This document shows, piece by piece, positions 1 to 8,017 of a stretch of DNA of 64,000 nucleotides. A program made the translations under genes and the position numbers. Location of the stretch: NCBI RefSeq assembly GCF_024362805.1, contig NZ_CP093299.1, positions 2,946,001-3,010,000 on the forward strand, written 5' to 3'. Origin of the DNA: Salipaludibacillus sp. LMS25 (lineage in GTDB: Bacteria; Bacillota; Bacilli; Bacillales; Salisediminibacteriaceae). Position 1 is the first letter of the stretch; the number at the start of each line of letters is the position of its first letter. The notes under the pieces are model-generated. The model had not been told where the DNA came from and did no database searches. It saw only the letters and a list, made by a program, of their open reading frames with translations.

Positions 1-1
1 G

Positions 2-1117
2 GCAATTATCGTTGATGCTGAGGATTACAGTGTCGTGTTGGAGGAGTTAAAAACGCTTGATGGGAAGCTTTCTGACGAACGTAAAACGAAGCTGGCCGCG
101 AAAGCGTTCAGACATACAGCAGCTTATGATGCCCTTATCGGCGAATACTTAACAAACCATGTAGGAGAAGAAGCTCCTGAAAAATTAACCGTTACCTATA
201 ACCGTAAGCAAATGCTTCGTTATGGGGAAAACCCGCACCAGCAGGCGGCCTTTTATGAACGTCCGCTCGGAAATCCAGTTTCCATCGCACGAGCAGAACA
301 GCTGCATGGCAAGGAACTTTCCTATAACAACATTAATGATGCGGATGCGGCCCTTGCCGTTATTCGAGACTTTAACGGACCAGCAGTAGCTGCGATCAAG
401 CATATGAACCCGTGTGGTGTAGGGATTGGCAGCTCGATTTTTGATGCCTATACGAAAGCATACGACGCTGATCCGACCTCTATTTTTGGTGGTATTATTG
501 CATGTAACCGTGAAGTGGATGAAGAGACGGCGTTAAAAATGAAAGAGATTTTTCTAGAAATAATTATCGCTCCGAGCTTTTCAAAGGCGGCTTTAGCCGT
601 ATTAACGGAAAAGAAAAACCTCCGTTTGCTCACAGTAGACTTATCATCAGATCAATCGATCGAACAACGGATGACAACCGTGTCTGGTGGAGCACTTATG
701 CAAGAAACAGACACGTTAAGCTATGAGGATGTGGAAGTGACCATTCCTACAAAACGTAAGCCATCTGATAATGAACTAGAACAAATCAAACTTGCTTGGA
801 AGGTCGTTAAGCATGTAAAATCAAATGCCATTGTACTGGCTAAAGATGATATGACGATCGGTGTAGGTGCGGGTCAAATGAACCGTGTAGGAGCGGCTAA
901 AATTGCTCTTGAACAAGCAGGAGATAAAGCGGAAGGTTCGGTCATGGCGTCAGATGCGTTCTTTCCTATGAGTGACACGGTGGAAGCGGCTGGCCAAGCA
1001 GGTATTAAAGCGATCATTCAGCCTGGCGGTTCAAAACGTGACCAAGAGTCTATTGATATGGCTGATAAATATGGCATCGCGATGGTATTTACCGGTGTGC
1101 GCCACTTTAAACATTAA
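2..1117 (+). CDS. purH: PurH, bifunctional AICAR transformylase / IMP cyclohydrolase (5' truncated by window)
   Basis: The last two steps of de novo IMP synthesis: formyl transfer from 10-formyl-THF to AICAR, then ring closure, in the cytoplasm. The frame is open from base 2 with no start in the window; about 371 residues are visible against roughly 510 for the family, so the N-terminal cyclohydrolase domain lies mostly upstream. The visible part is the transformylase domain, with RYGENPHQ, the AAIKHMNPCGVG segment and the C-terminal AIIQPGGSKRD...GIAMVFTGVRHFKH typical of PurH. The ATG at 35 is internal and not a start. purD follows after 18 bp, as in the B. subtilis pur operon. No purine operator can be assessed because the operon start is outside the window. 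Confidence 0.97.
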   Translation, partial: AIIVDAEDYSVVLEELKTLDGKLSDERKTKLAAKAFRHTAAYDALIGEYLTNHVGEEAPEKLTVTYNRKQMLRYGENPHQQAAFYERPLGNPVSIARAEQLHGKELSYNNINDADAALAVIRDFNGPAVAAIKHMNPCGVGIGSSIFDAYTKAYDADPTSIFGGIIACNREVDEETALKMKEIFLEIIIAPSFSKAALAVLTEKKNLRLLTVDLSSDQSIEQRMTTVSGGALMQETDTLSYEDVEVTIPTKRKPSDNELEQIKLAWKVVKHVKSNAIVLAKDDMTIGVGAGQMNRVGAAKIALEQAGDKAEGSVMASDAFFPMSDTVEAAGQAGIKAIIQPGGSKRDQESIDMADKYGIAMVFTGVRHFKH

Positions 1118-1135
1118 AAAAGGGGATGACTGGAC

Positions 1136-2401
1136 ATGAAGGTGTTAGTCATAGGCAGTGGCGGGCGTGAACATGCTCTTGCATGGGCGTTCGCTCGCTC
1201 TAAACGAGTAACAGAAGTCCTTGTGGCTCCGGGAAGCGACGCCATTAATGAAGAGCAAGGATGTCGTTCCGTCGCCATTTCAGAAACGGATCATAAGGCG
1301 TTAATTGAGCTAGCTAAACGTGAAGAGGTGTCACTTACGATGGTAGGGCCTGAAGCTCCGCTAGTTGCAGGGCTTGTGGATGACTTTCAAGCAGCAGGCT
1401 TAACCGTATTTGGACCGACAAAAGCAGCGGCTCAAATTGAAGGCAGTAAGCAATTTGCTAAAGATATTATGAAGAAATACGGGATTCCTACAGCCGCCTT
1501 TGAAACGTTCACTGATTTAGATGAGGCAAAAGCGTATGTGAAACAGCAAGGGGCGCCAATCGTTGTGAAAGCAGACGGGTTGGCAGCAGGGAAAGGTGTT
1601 GTCGTAGCAGAAACGGTGGATGAGGCATTAACAGCGTTAGATGATATGATGGACGGGCGGAAATTTGGTGAAGCGGGTGCTTCTGTTGTGATTGAAGAGT
1701 GTCTTCGAGGAGAAGAGCTTTCTTATATGGCCTTCGTCCATGGACGGACCGTTATTCCGATGGTGACAGCCCAAGATCATAAACGAGCGTATGACGGGGA
1801 TACAGGACCGAACACCGGTGGTATGGGAGCTTATTCACCAGTGCCCCATTTAGATGGCCAGTGGTTGAAAGAAGCAGAGGAAGCTGTGCTAAGACCGATG
1901 GCAGAAGCGATGGTTGACGAAGGTGCTCCGTTTACTGGTATATTGTACGGAGGCTTGATGATAACAGCCGACGGCCCTAAAGTCATCGAATTTAACGCCC
2001 GCTTCGGTGATCCAGAAACACAGGTGATCTTGCCGCGGTTGCAGTCCGATTTAGTAGAGGTTATTGAGCGTGTCATGGCTGGTCATGAGATGGACTTGAC
2101 GTGGTCAGATCAGGCCTGCGTCGGTGTTGTGTTAGCATCTGATGGTTATCCAGGAACTTATGACAAAGGCACTGTCTTTACTTTGCCGGAAACAAACGTA
2201 CCTGAACGCCAACACTGGTTTCATGCTGGGAGCCAAAAAAGCGGGGAAGATTGGCAGACAAATGGCGGCCGTGTTCTTCTCCTATCCACGATGGCTCCTA
2301 CCATCTCAGAAGCTTTGCAACACACATACGATGTCCTAGCAACAAGCCCTTGGGAAGGACTTTTTTACCGAAGAGATATCGCCCACCAAGTAAAAGAATA
2401 A
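1136..2401 (+). CDS. purD: PurD, phosphoribosylamine--glycine ligase
   Basis: ATP-dependent ligation of glycine to phosphoribosylamine, the second step of purine synthesis. The 421 residues match the usual length. The N-terminus MKVLVIGSGGREHALAW is the family's dinucleotide-type fold, followed by the ATP-grasp domain (GSKQFAKDIMKKYGIPTA about 103-120, VVKADGLAAGKGVVVA about 142-157, NTGGMGAYSP about 225) and the ATP-grasp residues IEFNARFGDPETQ near 285. The ATG at 1136 has AGGGGATGA upstream. It ends the pur operon here; a hairpin follows at once. Confidence 0.98.
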   Translation: MKVLVIGSGGREHALAWAFARSKRVTEVLVAPGSDAINEEQGCRSVAISETDHKALIELAKREEVSLTMVGPEAPLVAGLVDDFQAAGLTVFGPTKAAAQIEGSKQFAKDIMKKYGIPTAAFETFTDLDEAKAYVKQQGAPIVVKADGLAAGKGVVVAETVDEALTALDDMMDGRKFGEAGASVVIEECLRGEELSYMAFVHGRTVIPMVTAQDHKRAYDGDTGPNTGGMGAYSPVPHLDGQWLKEAEEAVLRPMAEAMVDEGAPFTGILYGGLMITADGPKVIEFNARFGDPETQVILPRLQSDLVEVIERVMAGHEMDLTWSDQACVGVVLASDGYPGTYDKGTVFTLPETNVPERQHWFHAGSQKSGEDWQTNGGRVLLLSTMAPTISEALQHTYDVLATSPWEGLFYRRDIAHQVKE

Positions 2402-2417
2402 GTGTAAAAGACAATTG

Positions 2418-2445
2418 AAGGGGCTTTTGATAGAGCCCCTTTAAT
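2418..2445 (+). terminator. Probable terminator of the pur operon
   Basis: Arms AAGGGGCT (2418-2425) and AGCCCCTT (2434-2441) enclose an 8-nt loop, 17 bp after the purD stop. The following run is TTAATAAG, so the U-tract is weak. Confidence 0.6.
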
Positions 2446-2534
2446 AAGCGGTAATAGGTTGATTGAATTATAAGAGATATAATAAATCAGCTTGAATTGT
2501 CCTTCGTATAAGAACATAGTATCTAGTTTTTTAA

Positions 2535-2692
2535 TTTATCCCACTCTTAAGGGGCAGTAAAACCCCCACCTGAAAACTTAAGAAGATCGAAAAGTTAAGG
2601 TGGGGGATAAACTACCCCTAAAGGTCCTATAAGTTAACGAACAATCAGTGGGGATGAAGGAAAACTCCCACTGATTGTTCGTTTAGCTTTAT
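2535..2692 (+). repeat. Dispersed element A, copy A1 (full length)
   Basis: About 158 bp bounded by TTTAT at 2535-2539 and 2688-2692. Body: outer stem GGGGCAGT with ACTACCCC (one C-A mismatch), inner stem CCCCCACCT with AGGTGGGGG, then a second hairpin AATCAGTGGGG...CTCCCACTGATT. Its right TTTAT is shared with the left end of element B copy B1, so the two lie head to tail. Confidence 0.9.
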
Positions 2693-2807
2693 CACAGATA
2701 ACCGTCCGTAAAACTCTCTGCTCAAACTAGAGTGGAGAGCAAAATCTATTTAGGCGGGAGATAACGGACGCTCATGTCCTGATTCACTCATTGAAGGTTC
2801 GTTTTAT
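2688..2807 (+). repeat. Dispersed element B, copy B1 (second hairpin deleted)
   Basis: Bounded by TTTAT at 2688-2692 and 2803-2807. It contains the outer stem CGTCCGT / ACGGACG and an inner GC stem around GGCGGGAG, but the second hairpin is missing: the sequence jumps from GATTCACTCA to TTGAAGGTTCG. It overlaps the 3' end of the minus-strand gene at 2788-3096. Confidence 0.88.
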
Positions 2808-3096
2808 GTTTATATATTAAGTATAAAAGAGGGTTTATGACATTTATAAGCACAACTGCCATGCAGAGATAAGTCATAACGTCATCACCGCCCAAGTTCA
2901 ACTCATCAGTTAAAACCGCTATAGTGAAGAGCAAATGCATAGCAATAAACAACGATGAAATTGAAAATACAGCAATACCGTAACCATTGACATAGCTCTT
3001 TTTTTGAAAAACGATAGTGAGCGACACGACAATTGATACAATTAAAAGAAATGCAAAAATTGGCCGAAAATGGTCTAACATTTCTAATTCGTTCAT
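2788..3096 (-). CDS. Small hypothetical membrane protein
   Basis: 102 residues, not recognised as a named family. Three hydrophobic segments are visible: about 13-30 (FAFLLIVSIVVSLTIVF), 40-62 and 75-93, so it is probably an integral membrane protein. The ATG at 3096 is preceded on the minus strand by TTGGAGGGATAAAG, a good ribosome binding site. The last six residues and the stop codon are supplied by repeat element B1, so the native C-terminus may have been replaced when the element arrived. Confidence 0.6.
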   Translation of the reverse strand: MNELEMLDHFRPIFAFLLIVSIVVSLTIVFQKKSYVNGYGIAVFSISSLFIAMHLLFTIAVLTDELNLGGDDVMTYLCMAVVLINVINPLLYLIYKHKTNLQ

Positions 3097-3174
3097 TCTA
3101 CTTTATCCCTCCAACTTGGTCATGCATTGCACAAAAATGATAGTATGCTTTTCTTGAAATCAAATATTATAACT

Positions 3175-3230
3175 TAATACATCAACATATTCCGTGATAA
3201 ATTAGCGCCACGGAGTGTGTTGATGTATTA
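3175..3230. repeat. Long inverted repeat (13-bp perfect arms)
   Basis: Arms TAATACATCAACA (3175-3187) and TGTTGATGTATTA (3218-3230) with an inner pair CCGTG / CACGG (3192-3196, 3208-3212). It overlaps the end of the acetyltransferase relic and could be its transcription terminator or a small inserted hairpin. There is no clean T-run on either strand. Confidence 0.6.
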
Positions 3231-3771
3231 CTTTTCTGAATATATGTAAGAAAATCTTCTCTGTAAAAGCCATTTAGCACACAAGGTTGGTTTTCTCTCT
3301 TCTCTAAAGCTATATGTTCTTCTGGGAAGTTTTTTTCAATATGCAATCTAATGAAAGGTAATTTTTCTTGTGCTTTTTGAGAGCGACTATTTACCTTTTC
3401 TTGCTCCTGCAAAAACATATTCTAAGTCAAGTTCTTCAAAAGCTATTCGTAAAATAGCCATTTTTGATGCCTGGTTGTAACCCTTTCCCCAATAGCCATG
3501 CCCCAGCCATGAGCCGATATGACATGATTTTTTTCATAGTCAATATACATCAAGGTTGTGATACCGATAACGTGACTGTTCTCATTAAGAATCACACGAG
3601 ACAATGTTCTGCCTTCACACTCTTCTTGGATAATACCTTTAACGAATTGTTTAGTATTTTCTACGGTACCTTCTGGGAGTCCTATGGATTTTTTACTTGA
3701 GGTGCAGACGAAAGCTTATAGATTTGTTTACAATAGGCCATTTTATGTTGTACTAGTTGTACGTGTGCCAT
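3182..3771 (-). pseudogene. GNAT-family N-acetyltransferase, frameshifted
   Basis: The minus strand from the ATG at 3771 (GGAAGAAGG upstream) begins MAHVQLVQHKMAYCK and then continues across several frames as a RimJ/RimL-like acetyltransferase: IGLPEGTVENTKQFVKGII, a GITTLMYIDYEKN stretch, the acetyl-CoA loop GHGYWGKGYNQASKMAIL, FEELDLEYVFAGARKGK and finally SQKAQEKLPFIRLH to about 3240. At least three frame changes are needed to join these pieces, so the gene is dead. Substrate cannot be inferred. The last 15-20 codons before 3182 are probably not original. Confidence 0.75.
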
Positions 3772-3825
3772 ATTTGTACGCCTTCTTCCTTTATCAATTG
3801 AACACTCTTCTTGTTAGCAAAGTTG

Positions 3826-4146
3826 TTAATCGTTACTGTTACAACTAATTTGAAATACGCCTTGAAAAGTTATAATATCCACTATTTCACCGTTTTTCTC
3901 AAATGTTATCAGGCTGCCCATCTGATCAGCTTTTTCCAACAAACCTCTAAGTTCTAGTTGCTGAAGATAGATTCTGGTTATATCTTAGAAACTATAAGAA
4001 ATATTTTCATTCTAATGACTGTCTTTTGCTTTAGCGTTTAGAGGAACCGGGAAGCCAGTCATTTCTGATGCCTTCAATGTCCCGAAGGCGAGCCTTATCA
4101 TTAAGGCAATCAACCCAATCATTAAGATTGCAGCTGTTTTTTTCAT
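3826..4146 (-). pseudogene. Small secreted protein with two in-frame stops
   Basis: One frame of 107 codons from the ATG at 4146, which follows a strong GAGGGCGGGCGG ribosome binding site on the minus strand. It starts MKKTAAILMIGLIALMIRLA, a signal-peptide-like segment, and ends IVDIITFQGVFQISCNSND. A TAG after KAKDSH and a TAA after ENISYSF interrupt it, with coherent protein-like sequence on both sides. Function unknown. It looks like a recently inactivated gene, or one damaged by sequencing error. Confidence 0.55.
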
Positions 4147-4307
4147 CCGCCCGCCCTCGAAGACTCTTTGTTAATTCCATCTTTTCTAGCTGCTTCCTGT
4201 ATCTTCAATTATAAACTGAATGGATGGTAACACGGATCAACGTGAAGCTGTTCCATTATAAATAAAGCCTAATAGTAAACTACAAAGTTGCTATGGAATA
4301 AATTTAG

Positions 4308-4598
4308 TTAGCAAAGAAAGTGTTTTACAGTAAATCCCTGTTTTTTTGCATAACTATTAATTACCTTGATTAACTTATTTTTAGAGATGGAAAATGCCGT
4401 GTGAATTTCCCTTTTGTTATCAATGACATATTCTTCGTAGATTAAAAAGTTAAATAAGTCCATTTTTTTTACTACAAATTGATTGCATTCATATTCCCCA
4501 TATCTAATATTAACAGAATAAATAAAATCAATGATACCATCATAATATTCCTGATCTGATATCTCAGTTTCTAAAAAATTGTGTATGATCTCTTCCAT
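4308..4598 (-). CDS. Hypothetical protein, 96 aa
   Basis: Not recognised. An acidic N-terminal half (MEEIIHNFLETEISDQEYYD) is followed by a mixed C-terminal half with lysines; there is no signal peptide or membrane segment. The ATG at 4598 has AGAGGAAGTG 7 nt upstream on the minus strand. It stands alone between decayed sequence and repeat A2, and composition is AT-rich like the rest of this accessory stretch. Confidence 0.55.
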   Translation of the reverse strand: MEEIIHNFLETEISDQEYYDGIIDFIYSVNIRYGEYECNQFVVKKMDLFNFLIYEEYVIDNKREIHTAFSISKNKLIKVINSYAKKQGFTVKHFLC

Positions 4599-4776
4599 AT
4601 AAACACTTCCTCTAAAAGATGATTGACACGGCGATACTGCCGGCTATGAAACATTGTAGTGGATGGCGATAATAGACAAAAAATGAATGTCAGTGTGTCT
4701 TTTTCCTTGCCCCTATCCTCCTCGTTGAATAGGGGGAGCAACTGCTTGGTGAAGAAGAAAACGTTTATGTCTACAA

Positions 4777-4924
4777 TCTATCCCTTAGGAGTAAAACCCC
4801 CTCTCAAAACTTAAGAAGGTCGAAAAGTTAAGGTGGGGATAAACTGCCCCTAAAGGTCCCATAAGTTAAACGAACAATCAGTGGGGATGAAGGAAAACTC
4901 CCACTGATTAATGCTTAGTTTTAT
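4777..4924 (+). repeat. Dispersed element A, copy A2
   Basis: Near full length. The left boundary is degenerate (TCTAT 4777-4781) and the right is TTTAT (4920-4924). The outer arm on the left is eroded (TTAGGAGTAAAA instead of GGGGCAGT); the second hairpin AATCAGTGGGG...CTCCCACTGATT is intact. Confidence 0.85.
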
Positions 4925-5245
4925 ATCTGTCATCTTCGCCCATAATTGCGGCAGGTGTAAGCGACAAACGTCAATAATAATGCCATTTGTCTTAACCTCT
5001 TGGAACCCGTACTGCTCTTCGATGACTGTAACATCTTCTTTTCGATAACAAAAAAATTCAACAAATGAAGCATATCCAATGCCGAAATGATCCCAATCTG
5101 TTTCACATGAGGAATACGGTTAATTCTATAAAATAACTGTCTGATATGTTCTTCAATATTTTGTTCATTATTTGTATCATAGGGATACTTGTCCCAACAA
5201 TTCTTCCTTCAATCAAGGCATGTCATTGTTCATTAGAAAACATAC
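4925..5245 (-). pseudogene. Decayed gene of unknown family
   Basis: On the minus strand the segment around 4910-5100 reads as coherent protein (DWDHFGIGYASFVEFF, then EEQYGFQEVKTNGIIIDVC and LHLPQLWAKMTD), while the sequence upstream to about 5245 is full of stops. It looks like the surviving C-terminal part of a gene whose 3' end abuts element A2. I do not recognise the family. Confidence 0.35.
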
Positions 5246-5349
5246 ATGAAACACCTCGCCATTTTTCTGTACAAGGAGCTTACGTTTAGTCCTTCTATTA
5301 GTGATGACTTGTTACTTACACTAGTCCAAGCTCCCGTTAGTTGGTAAAA

Positions 5350-5598
5350 TTAATCTTTACTCCCCTCACAACCGCATTCGTATTCCTTGAAGTGACATTC
5401 TTTATACAGACTAACATCTTTATAATCACTTGTCTCTGATTCGTAAACCTTCACTAAAGGAGCCACATCTACCTTTGCAAATTTTCTTATTTGTTTATCT
5501 AAATCCTTAGCTGAATCGATATGATAGTCGTTCATATCTAAATAAATATTAGTGTGCTCACAAACCTCATAAGTGACCGCAGAATAGTACTTCTTCAT
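5350..5598 (-). CDS. Hypothetical protein, 82 aa
   Basis: Not recognised. MKKYYSAVTYEVCEHTNIYL..., soluble, with four cysteines in the C-terminal third (KECHFKEYECGCEG), which could bind metal. The start at 5598 is preferred over the ATG two codons upstream because GGGAG lies 7 nt before it, whereas it almost touches the upstream ATG. Confidence 0.55.
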   Translation of the reverse strand: MKKYYSAVTYEVCEHTNIYLDMNDYHIDSAKDLDKQIRKFAKVDVAPLVKVYESETSDYKDVSLYKECHFKEYECGCEGSKD

Positions 5599-5604
5599 AA
5601 TCAT

Positions 5605-6020
5605 ACTCCCTAGTTATTATTAAGCGAGATATCCAAACATTGTTGAACTCTTCTGCTCGTAGTTTAAAAAGGCAGTGTCATTCCCTTGTTCAAGAATCCT
5701 CCGTGTTTTAATTAAGACTGTACAATATATTTTCTGATTTTAACATAGTAGTTGAATCTTCAGTAATGTTTTTTAAATTTTTTACAAAAACAACTATCAA
5801 CTTTACGTTTATGCTCTTATTCATTCGCAGTGAGCAATTTATCTCATCCCCATAATGATAGACGGCGAAATAATTTACCTTCATGTTTTCTTCTGTTAAA
5901 TTTGTACGCTAAATCGCTCTAAACGTAAGCGACGCTTATGAAAAAAAACCATCAAATTTATAAATGTCATTTGGTATGGATAAATACCGATGTTTCGTAA
6001 ACACTACAACTAAACTATGC
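5605..6020. other. Intergenic region, no gene seen
   Basis: AT-rich, no convincing ORF on either strand. The only structure noted is a small inverted repeat TAAGCG-A-CGCTTA at 5926-5938. It should hold promoters for the divergent genes on each side, but no strong -35/-10 pair stands out. Confidence 0.4.
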
Positions 6021-6035
6021 ATAAGGAGCAGATAA

Positions 6036-6362
6036 ATGATGCGTAAAGTTGTATTAAGTATGATGGCAGCACTCGTTCTAACAGTAGGGGCTGAGAGCTT
6101 TCTCACCTTAGAAGCGTCAGCGGAAGAGAACGAACAGACAGAAGAAATTACGCTTACGGAGGAACAGCAAGAGGAAATGTCAGCCTTACAAAAAGAAGCC
6201 TTAGAACAACAACGAACCATTATTAACAAATATGTTGAGTTTGGTGTATTCACCGAAGAAAAGGGCGATAAAATTATTAAGCACTTTGAAAAAGGGTATG
6301 AAGAGTTAGAAAGTACAGGCTTCATCCCTAAGTGGAAACAACCTCACCAAAAAGAATCGTAA
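6036..6362 (+). CDS. Secreted DUF2680 (YckD-like) protein
   Basis: 108 residues. A signal peptide (MMRKVVLSMMAALVLTVGAESF, cleavage near ASA-EE at about 31) precedes an acidic linker and a helical domain QQRTIINKYVEFGVFTEEKGDKII, which is the pattern of the DUF2680/YckD family of exported Bacillus proteins. Role unknown. AAGGAG lies 8 nt before the ATG. A rho-independent terminator follows directly, so it is probably monocistronic. Confidence 0.75.
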   Translation: MMRKVVLSMMAALVLTVGAESFLTLEASAEENEQTEEITLTEEQQEEMSALQKEALEQQRTIINKYVEFGVFTEEKGDKIIKHFEKGYEELESTGFIPKWKQPHQKES

Positions 6363-6368
6363 GGGAAG

Positions 6369-6397
6369 AAAACCCGTCTTATAGGCGGGTTTTTAAT
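6369..6397 (+). terminator. Rho-independent terminator
   Basis: Arms AAAACCCGTC (6369-6378) and GGCGGGTTTT (6384-6393) with loop TTATA, continuing into TTTTAAT, 6 bp after the stop of the DUF2680 gene. Confidence 0.85.
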
Positions 6398-6427
6398 ATG
6401 CCAGGAGGGGGAAGAAATATGAGTTTG

Positions 6428-6586
6428 TTTGTCACAGATAATCGTCCGTAAAACTCCCTGCTCAAAATAGAGAGGAGAGCGAAATCTATTTAGGCGTGAG
6501 ATAACCAACACGAAAGGCCTGATTCACTTAACTACCAATCAGATGGAAAAGAACGAAAACTCCCACTGACTGAAGCTTAGCTTTAT
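6428..6586 (+). repeat. Dispersed element B, copy B2 (B body, A-like right end)
   Basis: Left end TTTGT (a degenerate TTTAT) and right end TTTAT 6582-6586. The body is B type (GATAATCGTCCGTAAAACTC...) but the right 15 bp, TGAAGCTTAGCTTTAT, is the tail normally seen on element A. It begins only 8 bp after an ATG with a strong ribosome binding site (AGGAGGGGG, ATG at 6420), so it may have displaced a gene at its start. Confidence 0.85.
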
Positions 6587-6726
6587 AAATTCTAGCACTT
6601 GAGATAACGTTCATAAGAGACATGAAATCGATTGTTAATGATAAGGCGGTGGCTAAGCGGATCCTCAATTAACGATTTTAAAGGGTGAAAAAGGTGTCTA
6701 CATGCCCTTCTCGTTGAAAGGTGCCA

Positions 6727-6750
6727 CTAATTAGATTATAATCTAATTAG
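6727..6750. promoter_or_regulatory. Perfect 24-bp palindrome, probable autoregulatory operator
   Basis: Half-site CTAATTAGATTA followed by its exact reverse complement TAATCTAATTAG, ending 14 bp before the start of the ArsR-type regulator. The centre contains TATAAT, so the regulator would cover its own -10 box. This arrangement is typical of ArsR/SmtB operators. Confidence 0.75.
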
Positions 6751-6764
6751 ATGGAGGGATAATT

Positions 6765-7337
6765 ATGCAATTAAATCGACTTGTTAATTTTCATAAGGCG
6801 CTAGGTGATAAAACGCGTCTGCGGATGATTGCCTTGCTAAAGGAAGGACCGCTACACGGTCAAGCGATAGCGGGGAAACTTGGGTTGACGGCACCAACTA
6901 TCTCCCACCATATTGCTAAGTTGCGAGAGATTTCTGTCATTTATGAAAGACGTGAAAAAAATACGATCTATTTTTATTTAGATGAAAAGAAACTTACATC
7001 CATGGCTGAAGCTGTCTTAACATTAGGTAGTGAAGCAGCGATGGACATGCCGTCGATTGAGGAGACTGAAAAGGCGGCTGTACTAAAAAATTTTCTTGAT
7101 CATGATGGCCGAATTAAGGAATTACCGGCTAAGCGAAAGAAGAAGCTGATTGTCCTTGAATACTTAGTGAAGAAATTAGAAATAGGTAAAACATATCCTG
7201 AAAATGAACTCAATACATTTATCAAAAAATATCATGAAGACTATGCCACGATACGCAGAGAATTTGTCATGTGTCAGTTTATGTACAGACAACATGGTCA
7301 ATATGAGCTTAATCCGAAAGAACTGTGGCCACTTTGA
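6765..7337 (+). CDS. ArsR-family regulator with DUF2087 domain
   Basis: 190 residues. Residues 1-85 form a winged helix of the ArsR type (LGDKTRLRMIALLKEGPLHG, recognition helix LTAPTISHHIAKLRE, then the wing). Residues about 110-185 match the DUF2087 domain (RKKKLIVLEYLVKKLEIGKTYPENELN..., IRREFV, YRQHGQYELNP). No ArsR-type metal-binding cysteine cluster is present, so the signal is unlikely to be a classical metal. The perfect palindrome at 6727-6750 suggests autoregulation. TGGAGGGA precedes the ATG. No obvious target gene adjoins it; the next gene is a small membrane protein 240 bp downstream. Confidence 0.85.
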   Translation: MQLNRLVNFHKALGDKTRLRMIALLKEGPLHGQAIAGKLGLTAPTISHHIAKLREISVIYERREKNTIYFYLDEKKLTSMAEAVLTLGSEAAMDMPSIEETEKAAVLKNFLDHDGRIKELPAKRKKKLIVLEYLVKKLEIGKTYPENELNTFIKKYHEDYATIRREFVMCQFMYRQHGQYELNPKELWPL

Positions 7338-7378
7338 AGGTGAAAAAAGTGTGGGTTAATGCGGGGAAATAAAGTCAA

Positions 7379-7412
7379 GTTGCTGAAAAAAGAGATGTTA
7401 TTGCTGAAATGG
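7379..7412 (+). repeat. Family C repeat, two units
   Basis: Two short units starting TTGCTGAAA (TTGCTGAAAAAAGAGATG and ATTGCTGAAATGGCG), the same unit that forms longer arrays at 16.05, 26.8 and 28.1 kb. Confidence 0.55.
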
Positions 7413-7578
7413 CGTCACTAAAGGGTTAGAATTAGAAAAAAGTGGGTATGAGAAAAGTGAATACTATATTTTCCAAAAAAGGAGGGGGATGTTTTCATCC
7501 TATTAATGAGAGAAAGTGGCGGGGAGTTGCTGCAGTCTTTCCTTTTGTATGACTAAATCATAAAAGGGAGATGGTCTT

Positions 7579-7770
7579 ATGATGACGGCATTAACGATTG
7601 TACTTGTTGTAGCTGTTTTGGCCATTGTGATCAGCTTTATTATTAAATCAAACACTAAGAAATCAATTGATGAGAGTTCTAAACAACACTGTGATCAATG
7701 CGACGTTGTCATCCCTGAAGACTACATGAAATCATTATGTCCTCAGTGCAAAGCTTTTTTAGCGAAATAA
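7579..7770 (+). CDS. Small membrane-anchored zinc-ribbon protein
   Basis: 63 residues: an N-terminal membrane helix (about 4-24, ALTIVLVVAVLAIVISFII) followed by a short cytoplasmic tail with CDQCDVVIP...CPQC, a four-cysteine zinc ribbon. AAAGGGAG lies 8 nt before the first ATG. Function unknown. A strong terminator follows 34 bp after the stop. Confidence 0.7.
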   Translation: MMTALTIVLVVAVLAIVISFIIKSNTKKSIDESSKQHCDQCDVVIPEDYMKSLCPQCKAFLAK

Positions 7771-7803
7771 AATAGTTTGGCACATGTGTAACATGCTTAG
7801 GAG

Positions 7804-7837
7804 GCGAGACAGGATTTGATTCCTTGTCTCGCTTTTT
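7804..7837 (+). terminator. Rho-independent terminator
   Basis: Arms GCGAGACA (7804-7811) and TGTCTCGC (7825-7832), an inner AGGA/TCCT pair, then TTTTT. Confidence 0.85.
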
Positions 7838-8017
7838 CATGTAGTGCTTTTCAATGTCTGCATTTAGCGGTCATGAGTTAAAAAACGCCTGTCAACAGGC
7901 AGTCGCGAAAGCTTTCTTCTATTGGCAAAAATCTCAACTTCATAAACCGCTGTTATCGAAACGTCCTTTTGATGACCACTAAATGGACCTTGTCATGACA
8001 TTTTTTAAGCAAAAAAC

